Source: JBLIDK01 sp047632595 (GTDB lineage: Bacteria; Bacteroidota; Bacteroidia; Sphingobacteriales; Sphingobacteriaceae). From it: a stretch of 64,000 bases of DNA. The translations under genes and the position numbers were made by a program. The stretch spans positions 27,597 through 91,596 of the forward strand of contig JBLIDK010000002.1 in NCBI GenBank assembly GCA_047632595.1. The letters are read 5' to 3'. Under the pieces are notes generated by a model. The model was given only the letters and a program-made list of their open reading frames with translations, searched no databases and was not told where the DNA came from. This document shows positions 61,757 through 64,000 of this stretch, piece by piece. The stretch's first letter is position 1. Each line of letters begins with the position of its first letter.

Positions 61757-61786
61757 GTAAAAGCTTGTCTAAAGACAGGCTTTTAC
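61757..61786 (+). terminator. Terminator hairpin after tRNA-Arg
   Basis: GTAAAAGCTTGTCT pairs with AGACAGGCTTTTAC over 14 positions (one G-T) around a two-base loop, and TTTT lies in the 3' arm. It is 12 bases beyond the tRNA and ends 17 bases before the adk start. Confidence 0.7.
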
Positions 61787-61802
61787 TGTTAAAAGAAAAG
61801 AA

Positions 61803-62378
61803 ATGTTAAACATTGTACTCTTCGGACCTCCAGGAGCAGGAAAGGGAACCCAATCAAAATTAATTCTTGAAAAGTACCAATTGGTGCACCTAAGTACGGG
61901 TGATATTTTAAGAGGTGAAATTAAGAATGCCACAACGCTTGGACTTGAAGCAAAGAAGCTAATGGACCAAGGAGAGTTAGTTCCAGATGAGATAGTAATC
62001 GGAATGATTAACAACAAATTGGACGACAATAAAGGTGTTAATGGATTTGTATTTGATGGTTTCCCAAGAACTGTTGCGCAAGCTGAAGCCTTAGATAACT
62101 TATTGTCTGATCGTAAGGATAGCATTTCTGGAATGGTTGCCTTAGAAGTTTCTGATAAAGAGCTAGTAAAAAGACTATTGAAAAGAGGTGTAAATGAAGG
62201 ACGTACTGATGATGCAAGTGAAGAAGTAATTCAGAACCGAATCAACACTTATAATAATAAAACTAAGCCTGTTTCTGATTTTTACAAGAAGCAGAATAAA
62301 TTTCATTCAATTAATGGCGAAGGTGGTATCGAGGATATTCGTACTAACCTTTGTGCAACAATTGACGGACTTAAATAG
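61803..62378 (+). CDS. adk: Adenylate kinase (short-lid form)
   Basis: A 191-residue kinase interconverting ATP + AMP and 2 ADP. IVLFGPPGAGKGTQS (residues 4-18) is the P-loop. STGDILRGE binds AMP and VFDGFPRTVAQAE is the conserved Asp-Gly-Phe-Pro-Arg segment. The LID is short (KRGVNEGRTDDASEEVIQNRINTY), without the zinc-type insertion, so this is the short form. It lies 20 bases before obg, the two forming one unit. Confidence 0.98.
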   Translation: MLNIVLFGPPGAGKGTQSKLILEKYQLVHLSTGDILRGEIKNATTLGLEAKKLMDQGELVPDEIVIGMINNKLDDNKGVNGFVFDGFPRTVAQAEALDNLLSDRKDSISGMVALEVSDKELVKRLLKRGVNEGRTDDASEEVIQNRINTYNNKTKPVSDFYKKQNKFHSINGEGGIEDIRTNLCATIDGLK

Positions 62379-62398
62379 TCTGATTGAATTAAAATACC

Positions 62399-63391
62399 AT
62401 GGCCTCTTCCAATTTTGTCGATTACGTAAAAATATGTTGTAGAAGTGGTAAAGGTGGAGCTGGTTCTGCGCATTTGCGTAGAGAAAAAATGGTTCCAAAA
62501 GGTGGTCCTGATGGTGGAGATGGAGGACGTGGAGGACACGTTATAGTTCGCGGTAATGAACAACTCTGGACATTACTACATCTAAAATATACCAAACACA
62601 TTATTGCAACAAAGGGTGGAAATGGAGCCAAGCAACGCGCTAGTGGCGAAATGGGTAAAGATGCCTATTGTGATGTTCCAATTGGAACAATAGTTCGTGA
62701 TCCTGAAACTGGAGAAAAGCTGATTGAAATAATGGAGCATGGTCAAGAAGTTATTCTAACCGAAGGGGGTTTAGGTGGCCGAGGAAATTGGCATTATCGT
62801 TCTCCAACAAACCAAACTCCTAGAAATGCACAACCTGGTATCCCAGGAAGGGAAGAATGGAAGGTAATAGAACTTAAATTACTTGCCGATGTTGGATTAG
62901 TAGGTTTTCCTAATGCTGGGAAAAGCACTTTGCTATCGGTAATAAGTGAAGCCAAGCCAGAAATTGCGGATTACCCGTTTACAACAATAGTCCCTAACTT
63001 AGGTATTGTTGCTTACCGCGATAATAGATCGTTTGTAATGGCAGACATTCCTGGTATTATTGAAGGTGCCAATGAAGGGAAAGGCTTAGGTCACCGATTT
63101 TTACGACATATTGAACGAAATTCTGTCTTGCTTTTTATGATTCCTGCCGATTCAGAGGATATTGTAAAGGAATATGACATATTAAACAACGAGCTAGAAA
63201 AGTATAATCCAGAGTTGATGTACAAAAGACGTGTAATAGCCGTTTCTAAAAGTGATATGCTTGATGAAGAGCTTATTGCAGAGATTAAAAAAGACCTGCC
63301 TAAGAACATAGAGCATGTTTTTATATCCTCAATAGCTCAAACGGGATTGGTAGATATGAAAGATTTATTGTGGAACAAAATTAACGATTAA
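62399..63391 (+). CDS. obgE: Obg/CgtA GTPase
   Basis: A 330-residue GTPase that acts in ribosome (50S) assembly and stress response. Residues 1-158 are the glycine-rich Obg fold (GKGGAGSAHLRREKMVPKGGPDGGDGGRGGHV). The G domain begins with GFPNAGKST and has the switch region YPFTTIVPNLG, DIPGIIEGANEGKGLG, and SKSD near residue 280 as the guanine-binding motif. The variable C-terminal OCT domain is absent. Length is usual for Bacteroidota. Confidence 0.98.
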   Translation: MASSNFVDYVKICCRSGKGGAGSAHLRREKMVPKGGPDGGDGGRGGHVIVRGNEQLWTLLHLKYTKHIIATKGGNGAKQRASGEMGKDAYCDVPIGTIVRDPETGEKLIEIMEHGQEVILTEGGLGGRGNWHYRSPTNQTPRNAQPGIPGREEWKVIELKLLADVGLVGFPNAGKSTLLSVISEAKPEIADYPFTTIVPNLGIVAYRDNRSFVMADIPGIIEGANEGKGLGHRFLRHIERNSVLLFMIPADSEDIVKEYDILNNELEKYNPELMYKRRVIAVSKSDMLDEELIAEIKKDLPKNIEHVFISSIAQTGLVDMKDLLWNKIND

Positions 63392-63426
63392 CCTTTTAGA
63401 GGGTCTAACCGTTATACTATAGAGTT

Positions 63427-64000
63427 ATGAAGTGGATTAAATATATTTTTCTGGTAGTTTTCATATGCGTTTGGAGTTATTCTAAAGCCCAAATTGGGGA
63501 GCCGATGAAAAAAGTTCAAGCAGTTGAAGATAGCTTGGGAAGCAGATTGATAAAAGTTGAAAATGGCGTTTATACCTATATTCAAAACAACGTTAATTAT
63601 TTTTATGAATTTAAAGGTGGAGCCTGTACGAATCTTAAAATAATTGCTCCAAAACTTAGTGATTATGAGTTAAAAGGTCAGCTATACAAACGAGGATATC
63701 GTTTAAATGATGATTACGAGTATCAGCGAGAAGATCAAATTGCCGATTTTAAGTATTTAGAAGAGAGTAAATTTGTTCAGGTAACTTTAAGAAAAACATT
63801 TAAAAGAAAAGCAAAACTTAGCATAATGGATAGTATTGATAAATACTTGATGGAAGATGCTAAAAAGTATAGTAACCCAACTGCACCTAAGAAAGATTCT
63901 ACAGTGGTTGACACTGCTACAAGTTTACCAACTCCTATTGAAGAACCACAAAATAAAAGGAAAGAGCGAAGAAAAAACAGAGATAATGAAGACGAGGAAA
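63427..64000 (+). CDS. Exported protein, partial (runs off the window)
   Basis: The start is in the window; at least 191 residues are encoded and the stop is outside. MKWIKYIFLVVFICVWSYSKAQ is a signal peptide with Ala-Gln cleavage. The mature part has two short beta-rich segments (NGVYTYIQNNVNYFYEFKGG) and a basic region, then a highly charged Lys/Arg/Glu tail (NKRKERRKNRDNEDEE). I do not recognise it. It starts 36 bases after obg and may be the last gene of that unit. Confidence 0.6.
   Translation, partial: MKWIKYIFLVVFICVWSYSKAQIGEPMKKVQAVEDSLGSRLIKVENGVYTYIQNNVNYFYEFKGGACTNLKIIAPKLSDYELKGQLYKRGYRLNDDYEYQREDQIADFKYLEESKFVQVTLRKTFKRKAKLSIMDSIDKYLMEDAKKYSNPTAPKKDSTVVDTATSLPTPIEEPQNKRKERRKNRDNEDEE

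Noticed and set aside
1..64000. CRISPR array, transposase, integrase, prophage or toxin-antitoxin pair
   Set aside because: Looked for on both strands; no array of spaced repeats and no protein of these types was found.

Overview
The window looks like a chromosomal stretch of a member of the Bacteroidota, most likely the Flavobacteriia or a close relative. The DNA is AT-rich. Several proteins end in type IX secretion (T9SS) C-terminal sorting domains, and the T9SS component PorZ is present. Promoters fit the Bacteroidota pattern (TTG, 20 bases, then TAnnTTTG) and most starts lack a Shine-Dalgarno sequence. Lineage-typical proteins include a double-length NusB, fused E1 alpha/beta, type 2 IleRS, paired DUF1573 proteins and a carB product without the regulatory domain. 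I cannot name the genus.

Layout. (1) 2-1148: 3' end of carB and a small membrane protein. (2) 1176-12545: a surface-polysaccharide locus. Two glycosyltransferase-like genes lie on the minus strand, and there are two zinc-finger methyltransferases. A very tight six-gene plus-strand operon follows: sugar epimerase, NeuA-like CMP-sugar synthetase, Gfo/Idh dehydrogenase, Ldh-family reductase, a protein of unknown function, and a flippase. (3) 12542-15709: minus strand, hutU followed by a frameshifted secreted-protein gene, an unknown gene and an ArsC/Spx-like gene. (4) 15895-23703: radA, a decayed T9SS cargo fragment, then rimP-nusA-infB and an O-antigen ligase-like gene. (5) 23920-31628: minus strand, sucD, lspA, a DksA-like gene, ileS and an RND/MMPL exporter. 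(6) 31776-34783: porZ-recO. (7) 34784-40273: minus-strand nusB operon, namely nusB, NAD-isocitrate dehydrogenase, DUF1573 lipoprotein, yajC, ybbR-like, coaE, nuclease and a 54-residue Cys-rich protein. (8) 40550-44369: glycosyltransferase, VOC protein, class I aldolase, accD. (9) 44370-49629: repeat-rich spacer and two T9SS cargo proteins. (10) 49630-56800: ABC exporter, a small exported protein, a structured intergenic region with a candidate small RNA, an envelope lipoprotein, fused 2-oxoacid dehydrogenase E1, and a broken T9SS cargo gene. (11) 56801-64000: DUF1573 protein, aminotransferase, saccharopine-dehydrogenase-like gene, PlsC acyltransferase, lipoprotein, tRNA-Arg(ACG), adk, obg and a partial exported protein.

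Much of the window is housekeeping. The accessory interest is the sugar operon, which has a CMP-sugar synthetase but no visible sialic/ulosonic acid synthase, and the 52 kb region, where a promoter and an intrinsic terminator on the minus strand bracket about 320 bases of strongly structured, apparently non-coding DNA. Intergenic regions also carry short word repeats, and three secreted-protein genes are broken. No CRISPR array, transposase, prophage or rRNA was seen.
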